From an uncultured Pseudodesulfovibrio sp. (lineage in GTDB: Bacteria; Desulfobacterota; Desulfovibrionia; Desulfovibrionales; Desulfovibrionaceae), in assembly GCF_963664965.1 (NCBI RefSeq), contig NZ_OY761823.1, positions 3,118,001 to 3,182,000 of the forward strand: a DNA stretch of 64,000 nt, written 5' to 3'. Below the pieces are notes generated by a model. That model saw nothing but the letters and a program-made list of their open reading frames with translations, was not told the origin of the DNA and searched no databases. This document shows, piece after piece, positions 45,964 to 55,212 of this stretch (position 1 is its first letter; every line of letters begins with the position of its first letter). Position numbers and translations under genes: made by a program.

Positions 45964-46194
45964 CTGTTTCTCCTTATGTGGTTAATGAAAAATTGTTTCC
46001 TATGCGTTGTACGCGAACGTATTTTGCCTTCATACACGGTTGACCAATTGAGGGGAAGCCCTAAAAGCGCCTTCCCGACAAAAAAATCGTATTTTTTCGC
46101 AGCCTGCTGCCGTTTAAGGCACGGCGGGGCTAAAAAAACGCCCGTTTTGATGACAAAAATGTCGCAAACAGCAAACCGTTATAAAATGACAGCC

Positions 46195-47637
46195 CTAAAG
46201 GGATAATCCATATTTTTTCAGCAGTGAATAAAAATGTGAACGTGATAATTTTGACGCCTTGAGAATTTTGGGCAAATCCCCATCACACTGCCGGATAAGT
46301 TCGCCAAGATAGACCTTCTCAGCCGTCCCTTTGAAATCCCGCAGAGACGGCAAGTCCTCATCGAAAATATCCTCGAAGATTCCCTGTCCAAGTCTGCGAA
46401 CCCCGATGGAATCAGAAGGGTCACGCCCTTCGGCGACAACTTCGGAACCGGTCATGTTCTTGATCTGCGCCTTGGCTACACTGATACGCAAAGTACGGGG
46501 CAGGTGCATTGTGTACAATGTCTTTTCATTGCCAGCCGCCACCAAGGCCCGCTCAAGAATATTAAAAAGCTCACGCACATTTCCAGGCCAGGAATAACTT
46601 TCCAGAATCGAAAAGAAATCCGACCCGTACGCTTTCTCTTCCATGCCGTACTGTTTGCACAGACGGTCGATATGAAATTTCGCCAAACTGCGGATATCGG
46701 CAGTCCGCTGCGCCAAAGGCGGCAGGTGAATACGCATTGTCTTGATACGAAACAACAGGTCCGAACGGAATTCACCTTTTTCGACCATGTCGTCAAGATC
46801 ACGATTCGTTGCCGCCACAAGCCGAAAATTACTGGTCTGCTCTCTCGTATCACCCACGGGGCGAAATGAACGTTCCTGCAAGACACGTAAAAACGCCTTC
46901 TGAATGGAAAGCGGCATTTCTCCCACTTCGTCGAGAAAAAGCGTACCGCCATCAGCAACCTTGACGAGACCGATACGATCGTTCTGCGCCCCGGTAAAGG
47001 CCCCCTTGCGATGACCAAAGAGAGTCGATTCCACGAGAGTTTCAGTCAATCCGGCGCAATCCACGACAACGAACTCGCCGGACTTCCTATTGGAATTAGA
47101 ATGAATTGTCGAGGCAAATAATTCCTTTCCCGTCCCGGTCTCACCGGTAATCAACACATTGGAATCCGAACGGGCGGCCTGTTCCAGAAGCTGGAGACTC
47201 GCCCGGATACCGGAACTCTCCCCGACCACACTGGTTACGTCCAATGAACTTTCAGCGGCTTTGCCAGCCTTTTCCTCGCGATATTTGAGCGCGCGGCCAA
47301 GAGTCAGGGAAATCTCACGTACGCTAGACGGTTTGAGCAGATAGTCCCACACGCCGCCCTGAATGGCGAGTTCAGCACCATCGGGATCCCCCTTGCCGGT
47401 CAGGATTATCACCTCCGGCGGAGCGGGAAGCTCCATCAGTTCCGGCAGAATATTCAGCCCGTTGCCGTCAGGCAGGCTCACATCCAGAAAAACGACATCA
47501 TACGAATGCTGTCTGGCGAGCTTCAAGCCCTCATCCAGACTGTGCGCCGCATCACACCCATGGGTCAGCCGGGTAATCAGGCTTTCCATGGTCTCGCAGA
47601 TCTCGAAATCATCATCTATTATCAGTATCTGAGCCAC
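46195..47637 (-). CDS. Sigma-54-dependent response regulator (NtrC family)
   Basis: 480 aa. Receiver domain 1-120 with Asp52 (VVFLDVSLPDGNG) and Lys in YLLKPSS; AAA+ domain about 140-375 with Walker A GETGTGKE, the sigma-54 contact loop GAFTGA, Walker B GGTLFLDEVGEM, and an R-finger region; Fis-type helix-turn-helix at the end (LPKILKASKLSRSHFYSLLKKYG). It should activate sigma-54 promoters when phosphorylated. It follows the hybrid kinase gene by 24 bp on the same strand, making a kinase/regulator pair. Targets are not evident in the window. Confidence 0.95.
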   Translation of the reverse strand: MAQILIIDDDFEICETMESLITRLTHGCDAAHSLDEGLKLARQHSYDVVFLDVSLPDGNGLNILPELMELPAPPEVIILTGKGDPDGAELAIQGGVWDYLLKPSSVREISLTLGRALKYREEKAGKAAESSLDVTSVVGESSGIRASLQLLEQAARSDSNVLITGETGTGKELFASTIHSNSNRKSGEFVVVDCAGLTETLVESTLFGHRKGAFTGAQNDRIGLVKVADGGTLFLDEVGEMPLSIQKAFLRVLQERSFRPVGDTREQTSNFRLVAATNRDLDDMVEKGEFRSDLLFRIKTMRIHLPPLAQRTADIRSLAKFHIDRLCKQYGMEEKAYGSDFFSILESYSWPGNVRELFNILERALVAAGNEKTLYTMHLPRTLRISVAKAQIKNMTGSEVVAEGRDPSDSIGVRRLGQGIFEDIFDEDLPSLRDFKGTAEKVYLGELIRQCDGDLPKILKASKLSRSHFYSLLKKYGLSL

Positions 47638-47661
47638 GGGTATTCCTCTTTGTTCAGGTAA

Positions 47662-50295
47662 CTATTCAATATCCAGCACACTGGTGATAACAGCAGTCAA
47701 ATCGTTCTTGTCGTAGGGCTTGATAACGACCTGACGGATATTGGGCAAGCTCGCAGCGGCCATGGCCGCATCTTCACGGCCGGAAACAAGCACCACAGGC
47801 AGCTTGGGCGCCACGCCCGCCACCAATCGGGCAAACTCGGTACCGCTCATACCGGGCATATCATAATCAGTGATAATGAGATCAAACAGACCGGGATTCC
47901 CCGCCACAATCCGTGACGCCCTTTCCGGATCACGCTCTGCCGTCACTTCATACCCCATGACCTTCAAAAGGCGGGGAGTGGTCAGCAACTGGTCTTCGTC
48001 ATCTTCGACAAACAGGATATGCGCTCCCCCGGTAACCTTTCCGGTACCCACGCATGTAAAATCGTTCCCGGACTTATCCCCTTTCGGCAAATATATTTCG
48101 AACACGGTGCCGCCTCCGGGACGGGGATACACCTGCAAACCGCCTTTATGACTCCTGATGATTCCATGCACAACGGCCAGCCCGAGACCGGTTCCCTCGG
48201 TTTTATCCTTGGTCGAAAAAAACGGATCAAAAATCTTGTCTACAATCCCCGGAGGAATACCGGGCCCGTTGTCCTCGACAACCATGCGAACATATTCACC
48301 GGGCGAAAGGCCAAGCATACCGGCGTTATCTTCTCCAAGCTCGGCCATCTCCACCCGCACCTCGATAAGGCCGCCGGTTTCACGCAAGGCATGAAATGCA
48401 TTGGTACACAGGTTCATGGCCACCTGATGAATCTGCGTAGGATCGGCATGCACACACGCAAGAGGGGAATCCACAGCCGATCTCACCTCGATGTTACCGG
48501 GCATGGAGGCCTCCATCAGGCCAATCACTTCCGAGACCACCCCGCCAACATCCGTCGGCCGGAATCCTTCCGTGGACGGACGGCTGAAGGCGAGAATCTG
48601 CTTGACCACACGGCCTCCACGTCGGGCAGCCTTGAGTACGCGATTCAGGTCCTTGCTGGTCACCGAGTCCGGGTCCACATCTCCCACCGCCAGCTCGGTC
48701 GAGTTGATGATTGATGTCAAAATATTATTGAAATCATGGGCAATTCCACCGGCCAGAGTGCCAATCGCTTCCATTTTCTGGGACTGAAGGAGCTGTTTTT
48801 CAAGATTACGCTCCTTTGTGATATTCTCGCCAGTGGTCAACACGCCGACTATCTGACCGGACTGATCCCTGATGGGCACCTTACTGACTTCAATCCACGC
48901 AAAATTACCCTGTGCGTCGGCAAGCTTTCGGCGCACTTTCCTGTACGCGTTCTGGTTATCCACAACCGATCTGTCGGCTGCCGATGACCATGTGGCGTAG
49001 TTGTGATCGTTCATTACTTCAGCATTGGTCTTGGAAACAATGGTCCCGCTGTCCCTGTATCCAAAAAAGTTAGCGAATGCACGATTGGTACCGAGAAAAC
49101 GCCCCCCCACATCCTTCCATGAAACCAGCTGAGGAACCGCATCCATGAGCGTCTCCTGAAATGCAAGCTGATCCTTGATCTTACGCTCCACCTTGCGCCG
49201 CTCAATCATGGCCACGACCAGAAAGACCATAACCACGAGCAAGACAAAAAGCGCAATCATGATCGTCCAGAAGACTTCCTTCGGCAATTCATAAAAAGCC
49301 TTGGGAGCATTGATGATGTGGCTGCCTTCCGGCAATTGCTTCTCCTTGATCTCCAACCGCTGCATCACATTGTAATCAAATGAATACTCACCGGTTGGTT
49401 CGTGGCTCACAGGAATCTCGGAGACAGTCTTTCCATCAAGGACTTGCAAAGTCATGGACGCAGCAACCTGCCCATGCCGAAAGCCCGACAGCAGCCATCC
49501 TCCCACCGCTCCATGACCGAGCAAAAACTCCCATGCGGTGTAGATGGGTACCCGCGAATGCTGGGAAATCGACTCCATCACCTCTTCTGCCGTATAGGAT
49601 TTTCCGTCAACAGTCTGATAATAGGGGATAAAAAAGAGAAATGCATCCGGTGGGAGGTCTTCGATCCGTTCCTGTACCATCCCAAGCGAGAAATGCGTCC
49701 AGTATTCAACCTCAAGCCGGTCCTTGTACAAAGGAACCACAGCCTCAATCTGGCGTTTGATGGCAAGCCCTGCCGTGGATTCATCACCGACCACAACCAT
49801 ACGCCTTTTGTCCGGATGTAGTTTCAAGGCGACATCCAGAGTCAACCTCATATCAAAATTTTCAACAACTCCAGTCAGATTGCCACCCGTCAGCATGTAA
49901 TCCTTTAACGCGTTAACACCACAAAAAACCAAAGGAACACCCGGAAACAAAATATCTCTGTACTGACTGGCAAACGTGAACGCATCATTGTCTGAAACCA
50001 TAACCACATCGAAACGCTCTTCGGCAAACTTCTCCTTGTACAGCCGAAGCAACATGCCTGTCACATCTTCATAATTGAACTTCTTGGCATCCATGTATTC
50101 AATCTGGAGATCAATCTTGTACTCACTCTCATCAAGTACGGAGCGCACGCCCTCCAAAATGGAGTCAGACCACCGATAGCCATGGTGGTATGAATTCAGA
50201 TACAGGACGTTCTTCTTTTCACCTTCAGCATGGGCCATGCAGGGCAACAGGCAGGCCAACAAACCGAGAATAAAAGCAAATCTTACACTTTTCAT
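47662..50295 (-). CDS. Hybrid histidine kinase with periplasmic ABC-type binding domain
   Basis: 877 aa. Signal peptide/first helix (1-24), an ABC-substrate-binding-like domain (about 30-320, [32 protein letters not shown]), membrane helix about 346-368, PAS with PAC (about 380-495), HisKA H-box [16 protein letters not shown] near 518, ATPase with [22 protein letters not shown] and [11 protein letters not shown], and a C-terminal receiver (about 755-877, [11 protein letters not shown]). ATG 50295 is preferred over a start 18 nt upstream because it begins the signal peptide. It probably passes phosphate to the sigma-54 regulator 24 bp downstream. The ligand is unknown. Confidence 0.92.
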   Translation of the reverse strand: MKSVRFAFILGLLACLLPCMAHAEGEKKNVLYLNSYHHGYRWSDSILEGVRSVLDESEYKIDLQIEYMDAKKFNYEDVTGMLLRLYKEKFAEERFDVVMVSDNDAFTFASQYRDILFPGVPLVFCGVNALKDYMLTGGNLTGVVENFDMRLTLDVALKLHPDKRRMVVVGDESTAGLAIKRQIEAVVPLYKDRLEVEYWTHFSLGMVQERIEDLPPDAFLFFIPYYQTVDGKSYTAEEVMESISQHSRVPIYTAWEFLLGHGAVGGWLLSGFRHGQVAASMTLQVLDGKTVSEIPVSHEPTGEYSFDYNVMQRLEIKEKQLPEGSHIINAPKAFYELPKEVFWTIMIALFVLLVVMVFLVVAMIERRKVERKIKDQLAFQETLMDAVPQLVSWKDVGGRFLGTNRAFANFFGYRDSGTIVSKTNAEVMNDHNYATWSSAADRSVVDNQNAYRKVRRKLADAQGNFAWIEVSKVPIRDQSGQIVGVLTTGENITKERNLEKQLLQSQKMEAIGTLAGGIAHDFNNILTSIINSTELAVGDVDPDSVTSKDLNRVLKAARRGGRVVKQILAFSRPSTEGFRPTDVGGVVSEVIGLMEASMPGNIEVRSAVDSPLACVHADPTQIHQVAMNLCTNAFHALRETGGLIEVRVEMAELGEDNAGMLGLSPGEYVRMVVEDNGPGIPPGIVDKIFDPFFSTKDKTEGTGLGLAVVHGIIRSHKGGLQVYPRPGGGTVFEIYLPKGDKSGNDFTCVGTGKVTGGAHILFVEDDEDQLLTTPRLLKVMGYEVTAERDPERASRIVAGNPGLFDLIITDYDMPGMSGTEFARLVAGVAPKLPVVLVSGREDAAMAAASLPNIRQVVIKPYDKNDLTAVITSVLDIE

Positions 50296-50422
50296 AGAAA
50301 ATCCCACCCCCACACAAGGAGGGCTGAGTATTATTTTTTTCAGACTAGGCTTTCACATTCTACACAAAAAACGATACGATGCACTACCATTAGGTCATCA
50401 ACCACAAAAAGGAAGGCATATC

Positions 50423-50860
50423 ATGAAACATCTTGTCATCGCCGCAGTACTGACCTGCTTTCTCGCGGCAGGCTACGGTTGCGCCAACAAAGCCCAGCAG
50501 GGTGCCACGGTCGGCGGTTTGGCCGGTGCAACCATCGGCGCACTCACCTTCAAGGACAAACTCCTCGGAGCCGCAGTAGGCGCTGGTGTCGGTGTCCTGA
50601 TGGGGTACATCGTCGGCAACGAATGGGACAAGCACGACGAAGCCCAGTTACAGAAAACACTTGAGACAAACAAATCCGGGCAGGCTTCCTCATGGCAAAA
50701 CCCGGATACGGGCGAATCCTACACCGCCACCCCCAGCCGTCCTTACATGGCCGAAAACAAGGTCTACCGGGACGTCGTCATCAAGGATGCCAAGGACGGC
50801 CACGAAGTCATGGCCAAGGCTTGGCGCGACGACAAGGGAGTCTGGCACCTGAAGCAGTAA
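50423..50860 (+). CDS. Glycine-zipper outer-membrane-type protein
   Basis: 145 aa from the ATG after AAGGAAGG. The signal sequence (1-20) ends AGYGCANK, so Cys20 may be lipidated, although the box is atypical (Tyr at -2). A glycine-zipper region follows (about 30-70, GGLAGATIGAL, GAAVGAGVGVLMGYIVG), then a soluble domain like the rickettsial 17-kDa antigen C-terminus (YRDVVIKDAKDGHEVMAKAWRDDKGVWHLKQ). Such proteins are small envelope lipoproteins of unclear role. It diverges from the hybrid kinase gene. Confidence 0.85.
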   Translation: MKHLVIAAVLTCFLAAGYGCANKAQQGATVGGLAGATIGALTFKDKLLGAAVGAGVGVLMGYIVGNEWDKHDEAQLQKTLETNKSGQASSWQNPDTGESYTATPSRPYMAENKVYRDVVIKDAKDGHEVMAKAWRDDKGVWHLKQ

Positions 50861-50890
50861 TCAAGGCATTCATTTCATGCAGCTGTAAAC

Positions 50891-50938
50891 AGGGCGCGCT
50901 GCTGCGTAGACAATACGCGGCTGACGCGCCCTTATTCG
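50891..50938. terminator. Long hairpin between the glycine-zipper gene and rlpA
   Basis: Outer stem AGGGCGCG/CGCGCCCT (50891-50898 with 50925-50932), inner stem GCTGCGTA/TACGCGGC. It is 30 nt after one stop; the T-tract is weak. Confidence 0.5.
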
Positions 50939-51139
50939 TGCCTTGCGGTCAACGCGCTTCTCACATTTCCGGCTTCAAAAAATTTCTTCCTTGAAGTACA
51001 GGAAGCAGCCGCCCTCCCTATCATTGAAAAGGCACGACTGGAAGTGGTTGAATCAGGGAAAAACCGGGAGAAAAGAAGCTACACCAGCACCCATTTTCCG
51101 TTCGGCAACGGGTCACTCATCCCCGCCATAGACTTCAGG

Positions 51140-51904
51140 CTAGCTGACAATATAGCATGTCGGGAACTGGCGTTTGAGTCGCTCCATGGCCTGCTCGGCT
51201 TTGTCCCGACTGGCAAAACTGCCAGCCTGAACAATATGCAGTGTCAGCCCGTCACGATTCACAACCTTGATTTTCGCGCCCGTGTACCCGGCTTTTACAA
51301 GACGACTGTGTGTACGCTCGGCATTGGCGCGCTCCGAAAAAGCCCCGACGCGAACATGGTAGTGCTTCACCGCGGAAGGAGGAGCCAAATTGACGGACCG
51401 GGCATACGGCACTGTTCCGACGGCCTCGATGCGGACCCTTGCCACGCCACGCTCTACCGTGTCGAGTTTCTTGGCGGCACCGTATGACAAATCAAGTATT
51501 CTGCCGCTTACGAAAGGCCCGCGGTCATTGATAACCAGCACGACGCTCCGCCGATTCTCCAGATTGGTCACCCGGACCTGCGTACCAAGCGGCAACGTCT
51601 TGTGGGCGGCAGACAAGCCATACATGTCGTAAATCTGACCGTTTGCCGTCTTTTTGCCGTGGAAATCACGGCCATACCACGAAGCCCTGCCGACTTCGTC
51701 ATATCCGGCAGCGTTCTTGAGCGGATAGTACGTCCGTCCCATGACAGTATAAGGACGGGTCTTCTGGTCATATGTACTGACCGTTCCGACAGTTTTTTTA
51801 CTCGGGGGGGTGGAATGGATATGTTTCGGGAACGGATTGAGCGAAGCACATCCGCTCATTAGGATGATGACCGAAATGGCAAGCAGGGTTGTTACGTAAC
51901 GCAT
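51140..51904 (-). CDS. rlpA: RlpA-like lipoprotein (septal lytic transglycosylase) with SPOR domain
   Basis: 254 aa. Lipoprotein signal with lipobox LMSGC (Cys19). Double-psi beta-barrel about 75-165: GRASWYGRDFHGKKTANGQ, LPLGTQVRVTNL, VVLVINDRGPFV and RILDLSYGAA, keeping the conserved Glu-equivalent/Asp and His positions of RlpA. A C-terminal SPOR domain (about 180-254) would bind denuded peptidoglycan at division sites. RlpA cleaves glycan strands lacking stem peptides. The start at 51904 begins the signal peptide; upstream in-frame codons lack one. Monocistronic. Confidence 0.93.
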   Translation of the reverse strand: MRYVTTLLAISVIILMSGCASLNPFPKHIHSTPPSKKTVGTVSTYDQKTRPYTVMGRTYYPLKNAAGYDEVGRASWYGRDFHGKKTANGQIYDMYGLSAAHKTLPLGTQVRVTNLENRRSVVLVINDRGPFVSGRILDLSYGAAKKLDTVERGVARVRIEAVGTVPYARSVNLAPPSAVKHYHVRVGAFSERANAERTHSRLVKAGYTGAKIKVVNRDGLTLHIVQAGSFASRDKAEQAMERLKRQFPTCYIVS

Positions 51905-52093
51905 GATCGTCTCCGGTATCATCGGAGAAAGACCTTCCCCGAAAGTTCATGATTTTCTCTAGACAAACTAATTCATGCAAAAACAAAAGGCAAGCGGTGC
52001 ATTCCCGGCAAAATGAAGATTACAATTGACCATGATCGCAGTTTTCATCATATAGTTGGGTAGAAATTCATTTTACAGTAAAAGACAGACATC

Positions 52094-52900
52094 ATGCCCA
52101 AATACCTCCCCCCACTCACCGCCTTTCTGACATTCTTTTTCATCGCAATACTGGTCGTGCCAGCTCATGCCGACAACCATGAAAAGCCCCCTGCAATAAG
52201 GACAATCGTCATCTCTACACCATCAACGGGCTGGCCGCCGTACATCATCCCCCCTCAAAAAAATGCAGATAATGATACCGGAATAATGATGGAAGTCATG
52301 GAGACAATCTCCAACCGGATCGGCTATCACATGAACACGGTTCATTTCCCGGAAAAACGAAGTCAGCTGCTGCTGGCCGAGGGGAGGGTGGACGCATATG
52401 CCAAGGCAAAGGAATGGGTGAAAAACCCTTGTCTCTATTCATGGACCGACCCGATTGTCACCACAACGGATGTTCTCGTCTTCCTCAAGAAGAAACCAAT
52501 ACAATTCCAGACCCCAATGGACTTGAGCGGTTTGAATATAGGTATTGTATACGGATTTTCCTACCCATCTCTCGACCCGCTTTTTGATAAGGCGATCATC
52601 AAGTGCCATACGTCAAAATGTACCAAAAATCTGCTGCTCATGGTGCAACGAGGACATATCCATGCTGCGGCAACCAATCGGCATGTCGCGGAATGGATAA
52701 TAAAAAACAACAGTGAATTCTCCACAACGGATTTCGCCTACAGCACCACTCCCATCGGTTCCGCCCCCTATAGATTCGCCTTTTCAAAAAATCGCAATTG
52801 GACCCCTTTCATCAAGAATTTCAACCATGAATTGGCATCAATGAAAAAAAGCGGTGAATTTGAAAAAATTCTGTCTCGCTACACTAAGACTTTACCCTAA
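52094..52900 (+). CDS. Periplasmic solute-binding protein (SBP_bac_3 type), orphan 1
   Basis: 268 aa with a signal peptide (about 1-26, ending VPAHA). The bilobal binding-protein pattern is visible: GWPPYIIPP, GIMMEVMETISNRIGY, GRVDAYAKAKEWVKNP, YSWTDPIV and a C-terminal ISRYTK-like helix. The family binds polar amino acids or small acids. No permease or ATPase gene adjoins; only a paralogue follows 81 bp downstream. A sensing, enzyme-regulating or scavenging role is as likely as transport. Confidence 0.85.
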   Translation: MPKYLPPLTAFLTFFFIAILVVPAHADNHEKPPAIRTIVISTPSTGWPPYIIPPQKNADNDTGIMMEVMETISNRIGYHMNTVHFPEKRSQLLLAEGRVDAYAKAKEWVKNPCLYSWTDPIVTTTDVLVFLKKKPIQFQTPMDLSGLNIGIVYGFSYPSLDPLFDKAIIKCHTSKCTKNLLLMVQRGHIHAAATNRHVAEWIIKNNSEFSTTDFAYSTTPIGSAPYRFAFSKNRNWTPFIKNFNHELASMKKSGEFEKILSRYTKTLP

Positions 52901-52981
52901 CAAGTTGTCGCCATTCATTTAATCATGGACTAAGACTTAAACAGGGCATAGCATTGTACGCCTTTCAAAAATAAAACTATC

Positions 52982-53746
52982 ATGAAATATACGCACGTCT
53001 CACTCTTCACTACTCTCATTTTTGTCATGTCATGCATGACATGCCCAGCCATGGCAGAGGAAAAAACCATTTCCATGTTCGTGCCGGACACGAAGTGGCC
53101 TCCCTACTATGTCGATGAAATTTCGAATTCAGGTGGATCCATACTGACAGAAATTCTCAAGGCAGTGGCCGACCCCATGGGATACACGATCAAGACCAGA
53201 ACGCTGCCCAACAAACGCGGCTGGCTCATGCTTGAAAACGGCGAAGTAGATGTCCACGCCAAGGCAAAGGAATGGGTTGACAATCCGGATGATTTTCTCT
53301 GGACCGACCCGTTCATGCAAAGTGAGGACGTATTGCTGCTTCCGGCCTCCAGCACATTGAAATACACCGGCCCGAAATCACTCTACGGCAAACGCATCGC
53401 CGCAATAAAGGACTTTGCCTACCCCAAACTCGAAAAAGACTTTGCTGCCGGAAACATCAAACGCATTGACGTCCTGACTCCCTACGACATGTTCAACCTG
53501 CTCATTAAAGGCCGTGCGGATGCAGCTCTCGTCAACCGAGTCGAGACCCTCTGGACCTTCCGAAACAATCCCAGATTCAAGACGAAACGACTCCGCCTCG
53601 ACAAAAAGAACGTGGACACGGCCGGATACCGGTACGTGTTCACCAAATCCGATAAATGGAAGGCTTTTATCAAGACATTCAATCAACGGCTCGCCACAAT
53701 GAAAAAAAACGGCAAACTTGATAAAATCCTGTCAAAATACAGATAG
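52982..53746 (+). CDS. Periplasmic solute-binding protein (SBP_bac_3 type), orphan 2
   Basis: 254 aa, signal peptide about 1-25 (ending PAMAEE). Clearly paralogous to the gene before it: KWPPYYVDE, SILTEILKAVADPMGY, GEVDVHAKAKEWVDNP, WTDPFMQSEDVLLL, and an identical-style C-terminus (MKKNGKLDKILSKYR). The ligand pocket residues differ, so the two may bind different compounds. It is probably co-transcribed with orphan 1 and ends at a terminator shared with aspA. Confidence 0.87.
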   Translation: MKYTHVSLFTTLIFVMSCMTCPAMAEEKTISMFVPDTKWPPYYVDEISNSGGSILTEILKAVADPMGYTIKTRTLPNKRGWLMLENGEVDVHAKAKEWVDNPDDFLWTDPFMQSEDVLLLPASSTLKYTGPKSLYGKRIAAIKDFAYPKLEKDFAAGNIKRIDVLTPYDMFNLLIKGRADAALVNRVETLWTFRNNPRFKTKRLRLDKKNVDTAGYRYVFTKSDKWKAFIKTFNQRLATMKKNGKLDKILSKYR

Positions 53747-53762
53747 GCTCCACATCAAAACA

Positions 53763-53792
53763 AAGCCCCACCGGAATTCTCCTGTGGGGCTT
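53763..53792. terminator. Hairpin between orphan binding protein 2 and aspA
   Basis: A 9-bp stem AAGCCCCAC/GTGGGGCTT (53763-53771 with 53784-53792) and a 12-nt loop, between converging genes. The T-tails are short. Confidence 0.6.
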
Positions 53793-53797
53793 ATCAA

Positions 53798-55210
53798 TTA
53801 CTTGTGGTGAACATACCGTGGCTTGACCATATTCTCCGGCCTGAGGATGTCCTCAAGCTCATCCTTGCTCAGATAGCCTCGCTGCAAAACAATGTCATAC
53901 ACGGAACCGCCGGTCTTCATGGCCTCTTTGGCGATTTCCGCCGACTTTTCATAGCCGATATGCGGATTCAATGCCGTGACCAGACCGATGGAATTTTCCA
54001 CCAATTCCCGGCACCGCTCACGGTTGGCCGTGATGCCACAGACACATTTATCTGCCAAAGTGACACAGGCACGCCGCAGCATGTTAATGGACTGAAACAA
54101 TGAAAAGCCAATGACCGGCTCCATGACATTCAGCTCCAACTGTCCGGCCTCGCTGGCCATGGACACGGTAACGTCATTGCCGACAACCGCATACGCAACC
54201 TGATTGACCACCTCGGGAATGACGGGATTGACCTTACCGGGCATGATCGTGGACCCGGGCTGCATGGGCGGAAGGTTGATTTCATTCAACCCGCAGCGGG
54301 GGCCACTCGAAAGCAGCCGTAGATCGTTGCATATCTTGGAAAGCTTGACGGCAACACGCTTGAGCACGCCGGAAAGCTGCACATAGGCTCCGGTATCCTG
54401 CGTCGCTTCCACAAGGTCGGGAGAGGACTTCAGGTTCAAGGTGGTGACTTCCACAAGTTTTTCCGTGACGGTCCGGGTATAATCGGGATGCGTGTTCAAC
54501 CCTGTTCCGATGGCAGTGGCTCCCATGTTGATTTCGTAAATAAGGTTCTCAGCCTCATCAACTCGCTGGAGGTCTTCACCAATGGTCACGGCCCACGCAG
54601 TAAACTCCTGCCCGAGTGTCATGGGCACCGCATCCTGCAACTGGGTGCGCCCCATCTTGAGTACGTCGGCAAACTCCTCGCCCTTGGCAGCGAAATTCTT
54701 TCGCAAGTGCTTCATGGCCTCCATCAACTCGCGGATTTCCAGAATCAGCGCGATATTGAGAGCCGAAGGAAACACGTCATTGGTCGACTGGGACATGTTC
54801 ACGTCATTGAGCGGATGCAGGTACTCGTACTGCCCTTTCTCATGCCCCATCAACTCCAGAGCGCGATTGCAGATAACCTCGTTGGCATTCATGTTGGCCG
54901 ATGTCCCAGCTCCACCCTGAACGATGTCCACAACAAAATGGTCATGCAGCTTGCCCTCAAGCAATTCCTCGCAGGCGCGGGAAATGGCCCGACACTTTTC
55001 TTCCTCCAGTAGCCCGAGCGAGACATTGGCTTCAGCCGCAGCCGTCTTGACATAGGCCAGCGCGCTGATCAGCCTCGGATAATGCGACATGGTGATGCCG
55101 GAAATGTGGAAATTATCTTTGGCACGCAAAGTCTGCACACCGTAATAAACATCCTTTGGCACCTCGATTTCGCCAAGGCTGTCATGTTCTATGCGACAGG
55201 TATTATTCAT
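53798..55210 (-). CDS. aspA: Aspartate ammonia-lyase (aspartase)
   Basis: 470 aa, normal length. Converts L-aspartate to fumarate and ammonia. Fumarase/aspartase superfamily landmarks: GGAGTSANMNANEV, the TND/STNDVFPSALN segment, GRTQLQDAVPMTLGQEF, and the signature loop GSTIMPGKVNPVIPE with the catalytic serine. ALxxHIGYEKSAEIAKEA near the C-terminus is also typical. Aspartase is favoured over fumarase by the NNTCRIEHDSLGEIEVPKDVYYGVQT-type N-terminus. It starts 2 nt after the permease stop on the same strand, so both are one operon; fumarate could feed anaerobic respiration. Confidence 0.95.
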   Translation of the reverse strand: MNNTCRIEHDSLGEIEVPKDVYYGVQTLRAKDNFHISGITMSHYPRLISALAYVKTAAAEANVSLGLLEEEKCRAISRACEELLEGKLHDHFVVDIVQGGAGTSANMNANEVICNRALELMGHEKGQYEYLHPLNDVNMSQSTNDVFPSALNIALILEIRELMEAMKHLRKNFAAKGEEFADVLKMGRTQLQDAVPMTLGQEFTAWAVTIGEDLQRVDEAENLIYEINMGATAIGTGLNTHPDYTRTVTEKLVEVTTLNLKSSPDLVEATQDTGAYVQLSGVLKRVAVKLSKICNDLRLLSSGPRCGLNEINLPPMQPGSTIMPGKVNPVIPEVVNQVAYAVVGNDVTVSMASEAGQLELNVMEPVIGFSLFQSINMLRRACVTLADKCVCGITANRERCRELVENSIGLVTALNPHIGYEKSAEIAKEAMKTGGSVYDIVLQRGYLSKDELEDILRPENMVKPRYVHHK

Positions 55211-55212
55211 TA

